The translations under genes were made by a program, and so were the position numbers. From assembly GCA_015183035.1 (NCBI GenBank), contig JACZZP010000016.1, positions 868,001 to 932,000 of the forward strand: a DNA stretch of 64,000 bases. The letters are read 5' to 3'. The notes under the pieces are model-generated. The model did not search any database, had not been told where the DNA came from, and was given only the letters and a program-made list of their open reading frames with translations. The stretch is from Meloidogyne chitwoodi (lineage: Eukaryota; Nematoda; Chromadorea; Rhabditida; Meloidogynidae). Shown here piece by piece: positions 13,186 through 26,655 of the stretch (positions are counted from its first letter, which is position 1; each line of letters opens with the position of its first letter).

Positions 13186-16100
13186 TTAATTTTCTATTTT
13201 ATTTTTCATTTTATTTTTATTTTTATCTTCTTGTTCTATTTTTAAAATTTCTTCAAATAATGGAATTTCAATAATATTTTCATTATTTTTATTTTTAGAA
13301 TTATTTATTTCTTTTATTTGTGGCCAGCTAATTAAAGTTGGATTTTTATTTATTTTTTCATCAATTTTTTCTTTTTCTTTTATAAATTTTTGATCCAAAA
13401 TTAAATTTTGTGGATCATTTTTTTGATCTAAAAATTAAAAAAATGATATATTTTATATTATTTATTACCAAAATAATTTATTTGTTTTATTATTTTTTGT
13501 TTTGCCAATAAATTTTGTTTAAATTCTTCTTCAAATTCAAAACCCAAACGAGCTTCAATTCTTAAAAATATTTAAATAAATAAATTAATTTAATTTATTT
13601 TAAAAATAATTTGAGATTCCCTAGACCAATCGAGGGTGTGAATATCAGGGCTCTTTTACGCACTCCCTAATTTATATTTAAATTAATTAATTAATTTAAT
13701 AAGTATATTTTTACATGTTTTCAAGATTAGAATTATTTGTATAAATTGAATTAATTGATGAATAATTATTTATTCTTTTATTAAAATTTCCCATATGAAA
13801 ATTAAGAGTAGAAACAAATTCATTAATATATAAGGGAGTTGAACAAGATTCATCATTAAAATTAAGTCCAACAAGCCAAATAATACGAAACATTTGAATA
13901 CTTTTAAAAATAATTTAAAAATATAAAAATTAAAATAAATTAATTACTTATTATCATTTAATTGTTTTTTTCTTGTAAATCCACTTAAAGCATGATAACT
14001 TTTTAATTTATCTTTTAAAACAATTTTTAATTTATTTTTTAAATGAAGAACACTTTTTTCTACCCAACGATAAAGAAATGTACGAACTTTAATTTTTAAT
14101 TGTCCACAATTTTGTTGTGGAATTAATGAAATTTTATTATTATTATTTTCTATTAAAGATGTACATTCTAATATTAAAAAATGACAAAATTTATTTTTAT
14201 AATCTAATTGTTTCAAAATTAAATTATTTTCATTTAAAATAAAAGAATTATTATTATTATTAAATTCATCATCAGTCAACAAAAGTTTATATGCTAAATA
14301 TATTAAATTAATTTAATAAAAATATATAAAAAAATTTTTTTTTAATTAATATTTTGTTAGAGACAAAAACAATAAAAGTTATTATTTTTAAATACTTTAA
14401 CTACTAATAATATGTATATTATTTATTATAGCTAGTAATACATTTATTGTTTGCTAATTTTGTATAAAAGTATTTTATTAGACTAAATTTCAATTTTTAA
14501 AAAATAGGAATATATTTAAACTTTAATATAATTAATTATTTAATTAAAAATAAATTAATTAATTAAATACCTTTATTCATTTCCATTTTTATAATATTTA
14601 AATTATATTTATTAACATTATAAGCTGTATTTTGTTTTGGAAAAAGTGAAGTAATTACAGGCATTTGATCACCATCATGATGCATAGAAGGTTCTATATT
14701 TTTTAAATTCCAATTATTTATTAAACAATTATTGGATAATATTATTAAATCATTTTCTGAATTTTCTAAAGAATCTAATATTAATGGTAAAGGCCAAGAC
14801 CTAGAAAAAATAAATTAATTATTTTATTTTAATTTAAATAAAACCAAATGCTATAAATTAAAAAGAATTGTTTTATTAAAAAAATTAAATTTCCATTGGG
14901 ATATAAAAGACAAATTTTTGCTGTCATAATTAACAAAATTGTTCCACTTAAATAACCAAAAAGATTTGAATAAATTTGACGAGCTAAATATTTAATTTAA
15001 TAATTAAAAATTAATTAAAATATTATAAACCTATTGCCCATTGCTTAACAAAACGTAATAAATTTGTAAAAATTTCTTTACGTTCATTATTCATTAAAAC
15101 AAATTTTGTTCGATAAGCTACTCGATAACCTTGAAATAGAAAATATTAAAATTTATTTAAAATAATTAAATTAAATTAATTTACCTGTTAAAATTAAAAT
15201 ACTTTGAATATATTGTTGTGAATTATTTAATTTTGTCATTCCTTTAATTAATTCATTTATTATATAAATATTTTTTTCAACAATTTCTTTATTATTATTT
15301 AATGTTAAATTTATTTCTGAAGGAATTTGTGAAACAGGAATGGGGGCAATCATAATATCCATTTCTATTCCTTCTAAAATTAATTCTATAAGAGGTACAC
15401 GAGCATTAGCAATTGAATTTACATTGAAAGAATTGAAATTAAAATTCTTTAAAAAATAAAAAATATAAAGTTTTTTTAATTATAAGCACAAATTTTAGCA
15501 ATTAATAAAATTTATTTTCTAAAAAATAAATAAAAAAATAAAAATAATTATTTAGGAGGATAATATCAACAATCTTTGCTAATATATTTATTTATTTTAA
15601 AAAATTATTCATTTGAGAAAATAAATAATATTATTTGCGGATAAACACTTGTAGCTATTTATGCCTATTTATTTAAAAATAATAATAATATAATTATTTT
15701 TTCAATTAAAAAAATATTTTTGTAGAAGTAATTCTATAATTATAAAATTAGTTAATTTTAAACAAATCAATCTAATAAATTTTTTGTTAATTATTCCATT
15801 TATTATAATATTTATTTAAAATAAAAAAACCTTTTGTTCAAAATAATCTTCATTTAAAGCTTTATTTAAATAAAAATAAAAAGAATTTTCATTTTGTCCA
15901 AAAATTAAATCATGTTGATTACAAGGTTTTGAATTATTAATATTATTATTATTTTGACATTCATTACAAATATTTAAATTAATATTTATTAAACATAAGG
16001 AAGAAACTAAAAAAATAATGTCAATGTCAGAATTATCTGTAGCTGTGCCTAAAAGTGTAGAACCACCAATAATCATTGAAAACCCTTAAATTATTTTAAA

Positions 16101-19100
16101 TTTATTTAAAAATATTTATTTTTATTTTTATTTAATTACCTCTATATTTTCCTGAAATATTTAAACAAGTTTTTCTTAACCATTTTTCAAATTTTTGTTT
16201 TAGCCATAAAAGACTTTGTTCTCTAAAATTTAAAATATTTTCACTTATTTTATATATTTTATTTAAATATATTAATTCTTCTTTTTTATTATTATTATTA
16301 TTTATTTCAAATATTTGACTAAATTTATAAAATTTTGGAGATAACAATTTTGACTTTTCTTTTAAAATATTAATATTTTTTGATAAATTTCCATTTTCAA
16401 TAAAAGAGTAAATATTATTTTGCATATCTTCATCTTTAAAAATTTAAAAAATATTTTTATAAATTTTAAAACAATTTATTAAATTAAAAAAATTAATTTT
16501 TTTTAAAATATCGAGGCAAAATTAAGAAAAATAAAAATATTTACCAATTTTTTGTTGATTGATCAAAGCCTTAATTTTTAAAATATTTGTTAAAAATTTT
16601 GAATAAAATTTATTAAAATTATTTTTATAATTTATTATCTCATTTTTATCATTTTCTTCATTTATTAATATTATTTCATTTCCAAATATTTTATAAAATT
16701 TTTCAAAAAATTCAAATTTAATTGTTGAATTATTATTATTAATAAATTTATTAAATATTTTAAATTTATTTTTATAAATAAATAATTCTTTTAAATTAGA
16801 AAATGATGTTAACTTTTTTGCAATAATTAAAGAAAACATTTGAAAATTTATTTTTGATAATTTATTTTCATTTAAAAAATTATTTGGTTTTTCTTCTTTT
16901 TCACTAAAAAATAAATAATTATAAAGTAATTTATTTTTTTATTTTTTAATTAAAATATTAATTAATTAATTTTAAATAATTAATTTCAAAAAAAAATTTA
17001 AATAATTTTTAAATAATTATATTTTTTTAATTAAAATTAATTAAATAAATTAACATTGTTTTTTCAATTTCTTTTATAAATAATTCATTTAAAGGAATTT
17101 TAAAAGTAATATTTTCCAATTTTTTAAATATTATAATTAATTTATTTAATAATATTTTCAAATTTTGTTCCAAATCTTCTTTTTTATTTTGTTTAAAATT
17201 TTTCTTTTCAAAATTTTTCCAAAATATTTCAACTTTTTTCATTATATTTTTAGCATTATTTAATCTTTAAATTAAAATAAAAATTTGAGTAATTTTTTAA
17301 AAATTAAAAAATATATATATATAATAATATTTAAAATTTAAAAAAATATATTAAATAATTTTTAATTAATTAAAAATAGATCAAAAATTATAATTTATTG
17401 AATATTTTTTTATTTTTATTTTATGAATATTTTGCTATAATAATTTGGAAAAATATTTAAAAAAATAGAGAAATATAAAAAATTAATAAATATAAAATAA
17501 TTTACTTTTCTTCATCAAAAATTTGTGTTTTTAAAATTAAAGAAGCACCAAAAAGTTTATATTTAATTAAAATATTTAAAACAATTATATTAATAAATTG
17601 TTTTAAATTATTTAATTCTTTTTCTTTTTTTAAATCAAATATTTTTGCATAAATTTCTTCTAAAAAAATCTCTAATTCTTCATTTTCATTAAATGAATTA
17701 TATAAATCTTAAAATAAGTAATATTAAATATATTTAAATTAATTTATTTATTTATTTACTTATTAATTTAATTTTTTCCATTAATTTATTAATTTCATCA
17801 AAAGATGAATTAAAATCATCTTCTTCTTCTTGTTTATTTTCTTCAATTTCTTCTTCTTCTTCTTCTAATTTATTTTGAAAATTAATAAATGAATTTGTTC
17901 TTTTACCAATTTTTTTATCTTTTTTATCCCATCTTTCTTTTGATTTTTCCAATGATTTACTTTTTTTAAATTTATTTTTAGAATTATTTGAAAATAAATT
18001 AATATCATTATCTTAATTTATTTTTAATAAATTAATTTAAATTAATTTAAAATATAACCTGATTTTGATTTTTTAATAATTAATTCATCATCATTTTTAT
18101 TATTTTCTTTAATAATTTCTTCTTCTTTTTTTAATTTTATTTCTTCTTCAATTTCTTTATTTTCTAATAATATTTCTTCTTTTTCTTCATTAATTTCATT
18201 TATTAAATTATTATTTTTATTTTGAACTATTAATTCTGATGGTATTATTTTTTTATCTTTTTCATTATCATAAATCTGTTTTAATTTATTTATTAAATTT
18301 TATTTTATTTTTAAATTTATTTTTAAATTAAAAATAAATAAACTAACAAATTTTGTTGAAAAAAGCACTTTTCCTTTTTTAATTGAATTAAATAATTTAT
18401 TTTTTTTAATTCCAAATAATTCAACAAAATTATTTTCTAAAATATATTTTTTTAAATAATTTAATTTAATTTACCATTTATTTCTTTTATTATTTTTTCT
18501 AATAATTTAAAATCATTTTCATTTTTATTAATTAAATATAAATTTATAAATTTTTCTGAATAAATTAATTTTTGATTATTAATAATTTTATTAATTAAAT
18601 TTTTATTTTTTAATTTTAAATTTACACATTCTGACAAAATTTCAATCAAATTATTTTCATTATTTTTATTAATATTATCAAAATTATTTTGTTTAAAAAT
18701 AAACAATTCTTCAATACATAATTTTAATATTTGTAAAATTTTTGGAGAATTTAATGTTTTTTTAGCATATAATTTTGTATCCAAAAATATTTTCTAAAAA
18801 TTTAAAATAAAATAAAATTTCGAATAAATTTATAATTTAAATTAATTATTTTTAAATTTAATTTAAAAATTTAATTCAATTAAATTATTTTATTTGAATA
18901 TTAATTTATTAAATTAATTACCTCAAAATTATTCAATCTATCTTCTTCTGAAGGTTCTTTTAATTTTAAAATAAATTCATTTAAAATAAAATCATTATCC
19001 CAATAAAATTTAAAAATATTATTTATAATTTTATTTAAAATAATTATTAATTCTTCTTCAACTAAAAAATTATTTATTTAATAATATATTTTTTTAAATT

Positions 19101-20580
19101 AATAAATCACATTTTTTATTAATTATTTTAAGCCACCAATCCTTAAATATAAAATAATCTAAAGTTATTTTTATTCTCCATTTTTCAATAATAAAAGTAT
19201 TTTTTCCAAAATATTTAGTAAAAAGCCAAATTAAATTTTTATTTACTTCTAAAATAAATAAAAATTTTAAAATATAAAAGAAAATTTAAAAATAAACCTA
19301 AACTTTCAAAAAAATAAAAAAATTCATATTCGAGGAAAAATGTTCTAGCTGACCCAAATAATTGTTTAAAAATTAACATTGTTAATTCCACATTATTAAT
19401 TTGTCTTAAATTTATTTAAATTAATTAAAAAATATTAATTACTTAATTTTTAAAATAAAATTATTTCTTTTCATTAAATAATAATAAAAAATAATAAAAT
19501 TTGTTTCTTGAATTGATTCTTCCCAATTTTCAATTATTTCTTCTAATAATTTTTTATCATCTTTACATTCAATTAAATTATCATCTTTTTTATTTAATTT
19601 TGATTCATTTGAAGCAATTATTTGTTTTTGTCTTAAAAGATTACAAATAATCATTTGTTGAGAATAATGGTAATAATATGAAATATCGCTGAGCTCATTT
19701 ACCCTTAAAATAATTTTTAATTAATATATTTATTTTTATTTAATCTTAATCTTAAAAATAATTAGTAGTAGTAGCATTAGCTCTTTTCAGAAAGCCCAAA
19801 ATAATTTTTCAAAATAATTTTTATAAATTATTTTTAAGGAATTTTCAAATAAAAGAATACGTACAATGAGTTAATTGTCTTTTAATTAGTATTATTTTTA
19901 AATATTAAAAATAATTTATAAGAAAATTAAATAAATTAATAATAATTTTGTTTACCCTATTTTATTTTCTAAAGTATTTTTATTTTTTTTATAATTATTT
20001 AATAAAAGTAAATTTGAAATAATTGTTATTTGCATTTTCTTTTTTAAAATATTTTGTGATTCTTTATTTAATAAATCCAAATAATGCTTTTCAAGAATAT
20101 TTATAGCATTATTAATTTTCGTTGGAAAACGAAAATATTGCCATTCATCATAATAATGTTTTATATCTTTTTAAAATATTAAATTATTTTTTTTTTAATA
20201 TTTAAAAATTAACAAATTTAATTATTTAAACATTTTTTAGCTGTAATTTTTCAGATTCTGTTATAATGTTTTTATTTTTTATTTACTTGCGGAAAAAAGC
20301 GAACATTTTGACGACTAATAATTGCAGACGATAATTTCGGTGAGATATTATCGGCGCGAGAAATTTTTTTTTTTATAAAAATAAATTAAATATTAGCTTT
20401 AATAATATTTAAAAAAACAAAATTAGAGAATTAATTTAATTTTTTAAAATAAATATTATTTTATTTAATTAAAATATTAATTATTTAAATATTATTAAAC
20501 TTACAACTTAAGGGATTTGGTAATGTATCAATTAAAATTATTGATAAAAAATAAATTAAAGAAATTTTAAATAGCAACAT
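13186..20580 (-). CDS. Secreted poly(A)-polymerase-like protein, copy B
   Basis: Minus-strand gene of about 20 exons. The ATG at 20580-20578 begins MLLFKISLIYFLSIILIDTL, a signal-peptide-like N-terminus; its exon (20505-20580) splices in phase to SYIKHYYDEW near 20150. A long Lys/Asn/Glu-rich N-terminal region follows (about 20170 to 16500) with acidic poly-Glu tracts (17750-18000). The nucleotidyltransferase palm lies at 16076-15831: I-G-G-S-T-L-L-G, then N-S-D-I-D-I-I-F. The third-Asp strand is at 15430-15350 (RVPLIELILEGIEMDIMIAP). The PAP central domain covers 15130-14570 (RQIYSNLFGYLSG, SWPLPLI, QMPVITSLFPKQNTAYNVN). The RNA-binding domain covers 14282-13944 and 13893-13711. All three catalytic Asp candidates are present. 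A C-x2-C-x11-C-x2-H motif interrupts the palm (15905-15975). Family knowledge says PAP adds A tails to RNA 3' ends; secretion is inferred from the signal peptide alone. Confidence 0.85.
15905..15975 (-). other. C-x2-C-x11-C-x2-H motif in palm domain of copy B
   Basis: N-I-C-N-E-C, an Asn-rich spacer of eleven residues, then C-N-Q-H. Spacing of ligands is kept relative to copy D while the spacer sequence differs. Confidence 0.7.
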
Positions 20581-21273
20581 TATTTAATAAAATATATATA
20601 TATTTCTAAAATTAAAAAAAAAATAAAAATTTAAGATTTTCTATTATTTAAATTAAATTTATGAATAAATTTTTAAAAATAAAAATAAAATATTAAGATA
20701 CTATTTATTATTATTTTTATAAGTATTTAAATGTCTGTTCAATATACTAAGACTTTAAGTACTTTATAAAAAGGTTATTTATTAAACATGTGAATAACAA
20801 CTGTAAATTACAAAATAAAATATTAATAAAATATTTCTCATATTAAAATTAAATTTAAAAATAAATATTTAAAAAATATGGGAAAATTTATTTATTAAAA
20901 AATTTCGAAAATTATAAAATAAACAATTAACTTAAATATTTTAAAAATTTCACATGTATTAAAATTAAAAAAAATTAAATTAAGAACTAAAAATTTACCC
21001 AAAATTTTAATTCAAAAATTTATTAAAATTAGGTATATATTTATTTCTGCTATAATATATTAATGAGATCATTTATAAATATTTTGAATCGTTTATTTAA
21101 TTATTTAAAAGAAAAAAGTAAAAGCTCAGTTTATCGCTCATTAACAAGTTTTTGTAACAATAAAGCTATTAGATACTCATAAACAAGAGGACTTTTTATA
21201 GAATAGTTTTTACTTTCTCTTTTAATCTTTTATTTTATAACAAAGCGTATAAAATGTTTTAATTTCGAATATT
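20581..21273. other. Intergenic spacer upstream of PAP-like copy B
   Basis: AT-rich 5' flank of copy B and 3' flank of the lipase gene. No gene seen. A patch at 21110-21200 is less AT-biased but has no reading frame or motif I recognise. Confidence 0.4.
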
Positions 21274-22907
21274 TTACAATCCTTGTATCAATCGGTAAAT
21301 TATATCATTAGTAGCAAAAATAGCCATTGGATGAGAATAGCCTTTCAACTACATTTTTTTAAATTAATTAAATTATTAAATAAATAAATATATTATTTTA
21401 ATTAATATAATTAATAATGGCAATGATTTACTTAAATTACTAAATAATTAAAATATTAATATTATACCACAATTTCATCATTTTGACCATTAATTGTACT
21501 AACAGACTGCCCATCACATGCAATATCACCAACAATTGTATCATCTTTTGAACGAATTACAGAAATACGTGAAAATGCCTCATAGCCTACTCTAAACTTT
21601 TTAAAAAATTAATAAATTAAAAATAAATTAATATATTAACATTGAATTAATATCTCTCAGAAAAGCAGAATTACAAGAAAATCCACTTATTTCATTACAT
21701 GGCTCTGCCCAAGATAATAATTTACATAATGGTTCTGCATCTCGATTTGCCCCAGCAACACCAATAAATGTATGGATAATATTTGTTAATGGAGGTCCCA
21801 AATATTGCCCTGTGTCAACACAAACGCCACCGAGGACTGCCTATTTTTAAATAAAATATTTTAAGTTAAAAAAATTAATTAATTTAAATATTATTTTTAA
21901 AAAATGATAGAATAACAAATTTGGGTAATGTTAAGTTAAAATTCTGATTTTTAAAGGATTATTCTGATTAAAATTCTGATTTTTAAAGGATTATTCTGAT
22001 TAAAGTTCTGATTTTTAAATGATTATTCTGATTAAAATTCTGATTTTTAAATGATTATTCTGATTAAAGTTCTGATTTTTAAATGATTATTCTGATTAAA
22101 GTTCTGATTTTTAAATGATTATTCTGATTAAAATTCTGATTTTTAAATGATTATTCTGATTAAAATTCTGATTTTTAAATGATTATTCTGATTAAAATTC
22201 TGATTTTTAAATGATTATTCTGATTAAAATTCTGATTTTTAAATGATTATTCTGATTAAAATTCTGATTTTTAAATGATTATTCTGATTAAAATTCAGAT
22301 TCAAAATAATTTAAATTTATCATTTAACTAATTTTACTTTTCTTGCAATAGGTGATCCCATACTAAAAGCAACCAAGTCAATATTTGATTTCGTATATTT
22401 ATATACTGATTCCATAAGTATTCTTAACTAAAAAAATATTTTTTTATTTTTCTAAAATTATTAAATATTTAAAAACTTGAATAATATGTTTACATTCCAT
22501 TTTATCACTAAGAAACTTTTTAACGCCAAAAGAATAAGTTGTTGCATAAAGTTGAGAATTAGTATATCCCTTCTTTCTAAAATATCTACGAATATAATTA
22601 TAAGTTCCCGCAACATTTGTTAGTCCATGAATAAAAATTATTGGCCTTTTATTTGTTTGACTTTTTTTTTAATAAAATTAAATTAAAATTAAATTATTTA
22701 TTTAATTTACTTTATTTTAATTTCTCCTTCTTGCCAACCTCCAAAACTTCCATCAGATCCAATATCTCTTCTAGAAATTAATTTTTCAATTTGTTTTCCA
22801 TATTCCTTGAGTAAATAATTAGAAAAATCATTAGAAATTGTAGCCTCAACATTTAACATTGTTAAAAAATAATTAAATAAAAATGTTAAAATTAAATGAA
22901 TTGCCAT
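21274..22907 (-). CDS. Secreted triacylglycerol lipase-like protein (EstA/LIPS family)
   Basis: Start at 22907 with a hydrophobic leader, MAIHLILTFLFNYFLTMLNV. Exons run at about 22907-22710, 22665-22488, 22430-22345, 21840-21650, 21600-21470 and 21352-21274. Motifs in order: RPIIFIHGLTNVAGTYNY (oxyanion-hole HG region, about 22655-22600); DLVAFSMGSPIARK with the nucleophile Ser in A-F-S-M-G (about 22395-22345); an acidic residue in V-I-R-S-K-D-D-T-I-V (about 21565-21540); and the candidate catalytic His in G-Y-S-H-P (about 21340). This order fits nematode lipases of the Lipase_2/EstA type, secreted serine hydrolases acting on lipid esters. The length of about 290 residues is usual. A 32-bp tandem array occupies the intron between the Ser exon and the next one. 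Confidence 0.85.
21937..22305. repeat. 32-bp tandem repeat array in lipase intron
   Basis: About 11.5 head-to-tail copies of a 32-bp unit whose core is TTCTGATTTTTAAATGATTA. Copies differ by few substitutions (AAAGG versus AAATG, AAAG versus AAAA), so the array is young. There is no spacer variation, which excludes a CRISPR-like arrangement. It lies wholly within an intron and enlarges it to about 500 bp. Confidence 0.9.
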
Positions 22908-24236
22908 TCACTAAAATATTTTTTAATATTAAAAAAAATTAAATTTAAAAAATAGAAGGGTATTTAAATAAAATTTTTATTTGATAATAGAAAATAAATA
23001 AATAATTTATTTTATGAGTATCATTAAGAGAATTTTTTTCTTTTTTAAAATACTTTTTATATAATTTTACATAAAAGTTTTCTAGAAAATTTAAAATTTT
23101 AATCATTAACTTTTTTTAATTTATGTTTCTTTTATATTGTTAAGTAAAAATATTTAATTGGATTGATCAATGATTTTTTTTATTAAAAATAAATTAATAG
23201 GATTTTAAATTATTTATTTATTTATTTATGTATTATTTTAATATTAGAAAACTATAAAAATAATATAATTTAAAGCAATAATTAGGTCATTACAAATTTA
23301 GCGAGTAAAAATTTGTTTAAAAATTATTTATGTAAAAATGTGCAGAAATACAAACTACAAAATGTTTAAAAACTTTTAAACAAAAATAAAAGATTTTTTG
23401 ATTAAAATATACTTATATAATTTAATTAGTAATTACTAAATATAAATAAATAAAAATTAAACAATTTTTATTGTTTTAATTTATTATTAAAATTTTTAGT
23501 TAAATAGGTATGTATAAATATTTAAAATTTAATAATATGTAAGTATATTAGTATTTATTAAATTCAGATGTACAATTTCTCAAAAAAAAATAAAAATTTA
23601 TTTATTTTATAAATATTATTTTTAAAATCAGAATAAAACCAAACTGAATATTTTTAATAAATAAATTACTTACTACATATACCCATTTATGCTTTAAATT
23701 TTTTATAAATTTTTAATAAATTATAAAGAAATTTTTAAAATTATAATTTATTTTGGTTAAGGAATATAAAATATATTTAATTAAAAAAAAAATAATATAA
23801 AATTTTTGTTTAAAATTTGCTAGATTGTAATGTTTAATATAAAAAGTTTAATTTTTATTTAATAAAGAAAAAAAAATTTAAAGAAAATTATTTATTTTAA
23901 ATATTTTTTTATTACTCTCAAAGTGCAACGTTAATTTGTTCGGAGAACAAAATAATTTTAAATTACTTTTAACCAAGAAATTTTTCTTTAAATTTTATTT
24001 TTCTCCAGCGCTATAATAAAATATAATAGGACATAAAGTCAATTTAAAAATTACAGAAAAAAAACTAAATAAAAAAATAATAAATAATTTTTTGAAAAAA
24101 ATTAAAAAAATTTATTTAATATGTAAAAAGCACTCTATTTTGAGAAAAATTTGTTAAAATATTATTTAAATAAATTATTAAAATTTAACAAAAAATTAAA
24201 TATATTAATTATTTTTAAATTATAATTCAAAAAAAA
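22908..24236. other. Intergenic, AT-rich
   Basis: No coding signal in 1.3 kb. The sequence is poly-A/T-rich throughout, with small less biased spots near 23925-23945 and 24000-24035 that have no recognisable content. It holds the 5' flank of the lipase gene and the 3' flank of the nuclear-receptor-like gene. Confidence 0.45.
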
Positions 24237-25574
24237 TTATCTCTTTTTATCAAAATTATTATAAGGTAAATTTATTTCATCCCACAGATCAGGCATATCC
24301 ATAAAAATTTTAGCCATTTGAAATACTTCTCCAGTTTCCCAAGAAAATAACTAAAAATAAAAATATTTTGAATAATTAAAATATTAAAAAAGACTAAAAA
24401 TAATTAAAATTAATTTTATTTAAATTTAATAAAATAAAAAATTAAAACAAACAGCCATAGAATTTAAAAGATCTAATAGACGACCAAATCGAATAGAAGG
24501 CAACACTAAAATTTAATAAATAATTGAAAAATCTAAAATAAAAAAATACTTGAATAAGTATTACAAATATTAATATTTGTTGTAATTATTTCATATATTT
24601 CAGCATAAAATTGATCACGTTTACAAGTATAAATATTTTCTTCAACAAAGTCACTTAAAATACGTTCAACTTAAAATATTTAATTTAAAAAGAATTATAT
24701 AAATTAAATTACCAGAATTCCAAAAAAGTAAGCCAATCAAAGAAGCAAATTCAAGTCGGCAAATATTTAATGGTCTATAATTTTTATTTAAAAAATCAAA
24801 ATGTAAAATACAAAATGATTTAGAAAATCTAAAAAAATAATAAAATATTAAAAAATAATTAAATTAATATTTTTTACTCTTTTTTCTCTTCAGAATTTGA
24901 AACATCAGTAAAAATATCAAAATTGTCGGCATCAACAATTCCACCTGGAATAGCCACAAAATATTTGGATTTTGAATCAGAAAATTTAGCCTAAAAAATA
25001 TAATAATAATTTTTAAACTTTAAAAATAATTTTACAGTCATTTCAGCTCTATAAAGAAGAGCAAATTGTTTAAAAAACCACTGAAGAAATTTTAAACGTC
25101 TTTCATTTGGAATTTTTGCAATAGGAGGGAAATAATGACATATCATTGAATGAACAAGAATAATCATTCCTTTTTCAGTACGTTTAAATTGTTCGATTGT
25201 TAAAAACTTAAATATATTTTATTAAAAATAATTGTAATTTCAACGCTTTTTATATTATTTGAGAATTAAAAATATTTCTAATTTTTAAATAAATAATATA
25301 TGCATTTGATGATATTTGAACAAAAATTGTTGTTGGTTTTATATCTATAATTAGGTATAAAATTTTGATGCAAAAATTGCGGACTTTTGCCCCAAAAAAC
25401 AAAAATATTATTTTACTTATTTACCTTTGTTTCACTAACTCCAATAAAATTAGAAGTAATTCCTTCAATAATAGACACTGCATGATATCCTCTTTCAAAT
25501 TGTTTTAATGATTGTTCAATCTCCATTGTAAGAGGAAATTGTTGAAAACTTTCTTCAATTAATTCTGTTTCCAT
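24237..25574 (-). CDS. Nuclear hormone receptor ligand-binding-domain protein without DNA-binding domain
   Basis: Start ATG at 25574 (METELIEESFQQFPLTMEIE), stop at 24237. Exons at about 25574-25425, 25210-25040, 24990-24880, 24830-24715, 24672-24555, 24508-24455 and 24350-24237. The protein is helical. EQFKRTEKGMIILVHSMICH is followed by WFFKQFALLYRAEM and a G-G-I-V-D-A-D-N-F-D strand region. Next come RLEFASLIGLLFWNS and an acidic/basic helix ending S-I-R-F-G-R-L-L-D-L-L. The R-F-G-R-L-L pattern near helix 10 and the overall order fit the divergent ligand-binding domains of nematode supplementary nuclear receptors. No C4 zinc-finger DNA-binding domain is found in the 1.1 kb upstream. If the start is right this is an LBD-only protein of about 290 residues, possibly a dominant-negative partner (inference). 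Divergence keeps confidence moderate. Confidence 0.6.
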
Positions 25575-26655
25575 TATTTGAATAAATATTAAATAAAAAG
25601 TTAATTTTATATTTTACAAATAATTAAATAAATATAAAATAATTTTTCCTAATCAATTTTTATTTGTTAAAAAATAAACAAGAATTAAAGTAATTAAATT
25701 TAATGATTTTATTTTACCAATTTTCTTTCTTTTTACATTAAGAAAATTTTAATACAAAAAAAATTGATAAAAATTGATTAATAGGTGTATGAATGAAGAT
25801 TTGTGGGGTCGGTTCTTCGTTGTTTTTCCTCAACATTGAAAGAAATAGTCAAAAAAGTCAACGCTAAATCACCATGCAATAATAAAAAAAAGTTGAAATT
25901 TTTCTTAAAATTACTAATTAATTAATTAAATTTTTAAATTTATTTTCATAAATTATTTTTAAATATTTTTTAATTACAATTAAAATATAAAAATTATTCA
26001 AAATTAGCAGACAGACTTTGAAGTAAAAGAACTCGATTTGGACTTTTTTTAAGCGGTAAATCCTTTTTTGATGTATTTTAATATAGACATTAAAAATTAT
26101 ATTTTAAAGGCGGTAATTATTAAAAAGAAAATATAGCAATTTATATATAAAGTGTAAATGACCTTTTTTATTTTTTCTAATATTTGCACTTTTATATATT
26201 AAATAAAATAAATAAATAAAATCCCGCCTTTAAAATGTGCTTTGATGTCTACTTATATAAAACACATTAAATTGAGTTTTATTTTTTAATTTTTAAGGAA
26301 TTTTTTTTATTAAATTTTTATATTTATATTTATTTACTAAAAAATTATTTAATATTAAAAAATAATTTTCAAGTAATTTATTAATTGTAAAGCTAGGTTA
26401 AAGCCTATAATTGATTGTAATATTTGTGAAAATAATAATATTGTTTTTTGTAGTTCTCTCGGGATTAATCTCAGTTTTTATTATTTTATAGAATGTTTCG
26501 AATATTTTAATTAAATTTGATAAAATAAGATTTTGAATTTATTCTATAAATAAAATCTTCTCGAACATTTTTATTGATATTTTTTAAGAATCTCAGTCCC
26601 TTATTTACCATAAAAAAGCTTTCATTTAAATTTTTTTATTAAATTTTAATTTAGA
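25575..26655. other. Divergent promoter region between NHR-like gene and PAP-like copy C
   Basis: Shared 1.1-kb 5' region between a minus-strand and a plus-strand gene. Apart from the palindromic element at 26081-26260 it is AT-rich without coding signal. No zinc-finger exon was found in any frame on the minus strand, which matters for the LBD-only interpretation. Confidence 0.45.
26081..26260. mobile_element. Palindromic MITE-like inverted repeat
   Basis: The left arm (ATAGACAT...TTTTAAAGGCGG) recurs inverted at the right end (CCCGCCTTTAAAA...ATGTCTAC). The inner parts also pair (TATATAAAGTG / CACTTTTATATA). The whole 180-bp block is therefore a near-palindrome, as in foldback-type MITEs. 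No clear target duplication was defined, so ends are approximate. Confidence 0.5.

Noticed and set aside
21937..22305. Regular repeats considered as a CRISPR array
   Set aside because: Units are contiguous 32-mers without unique spacers, inside a eukaryotic intron.
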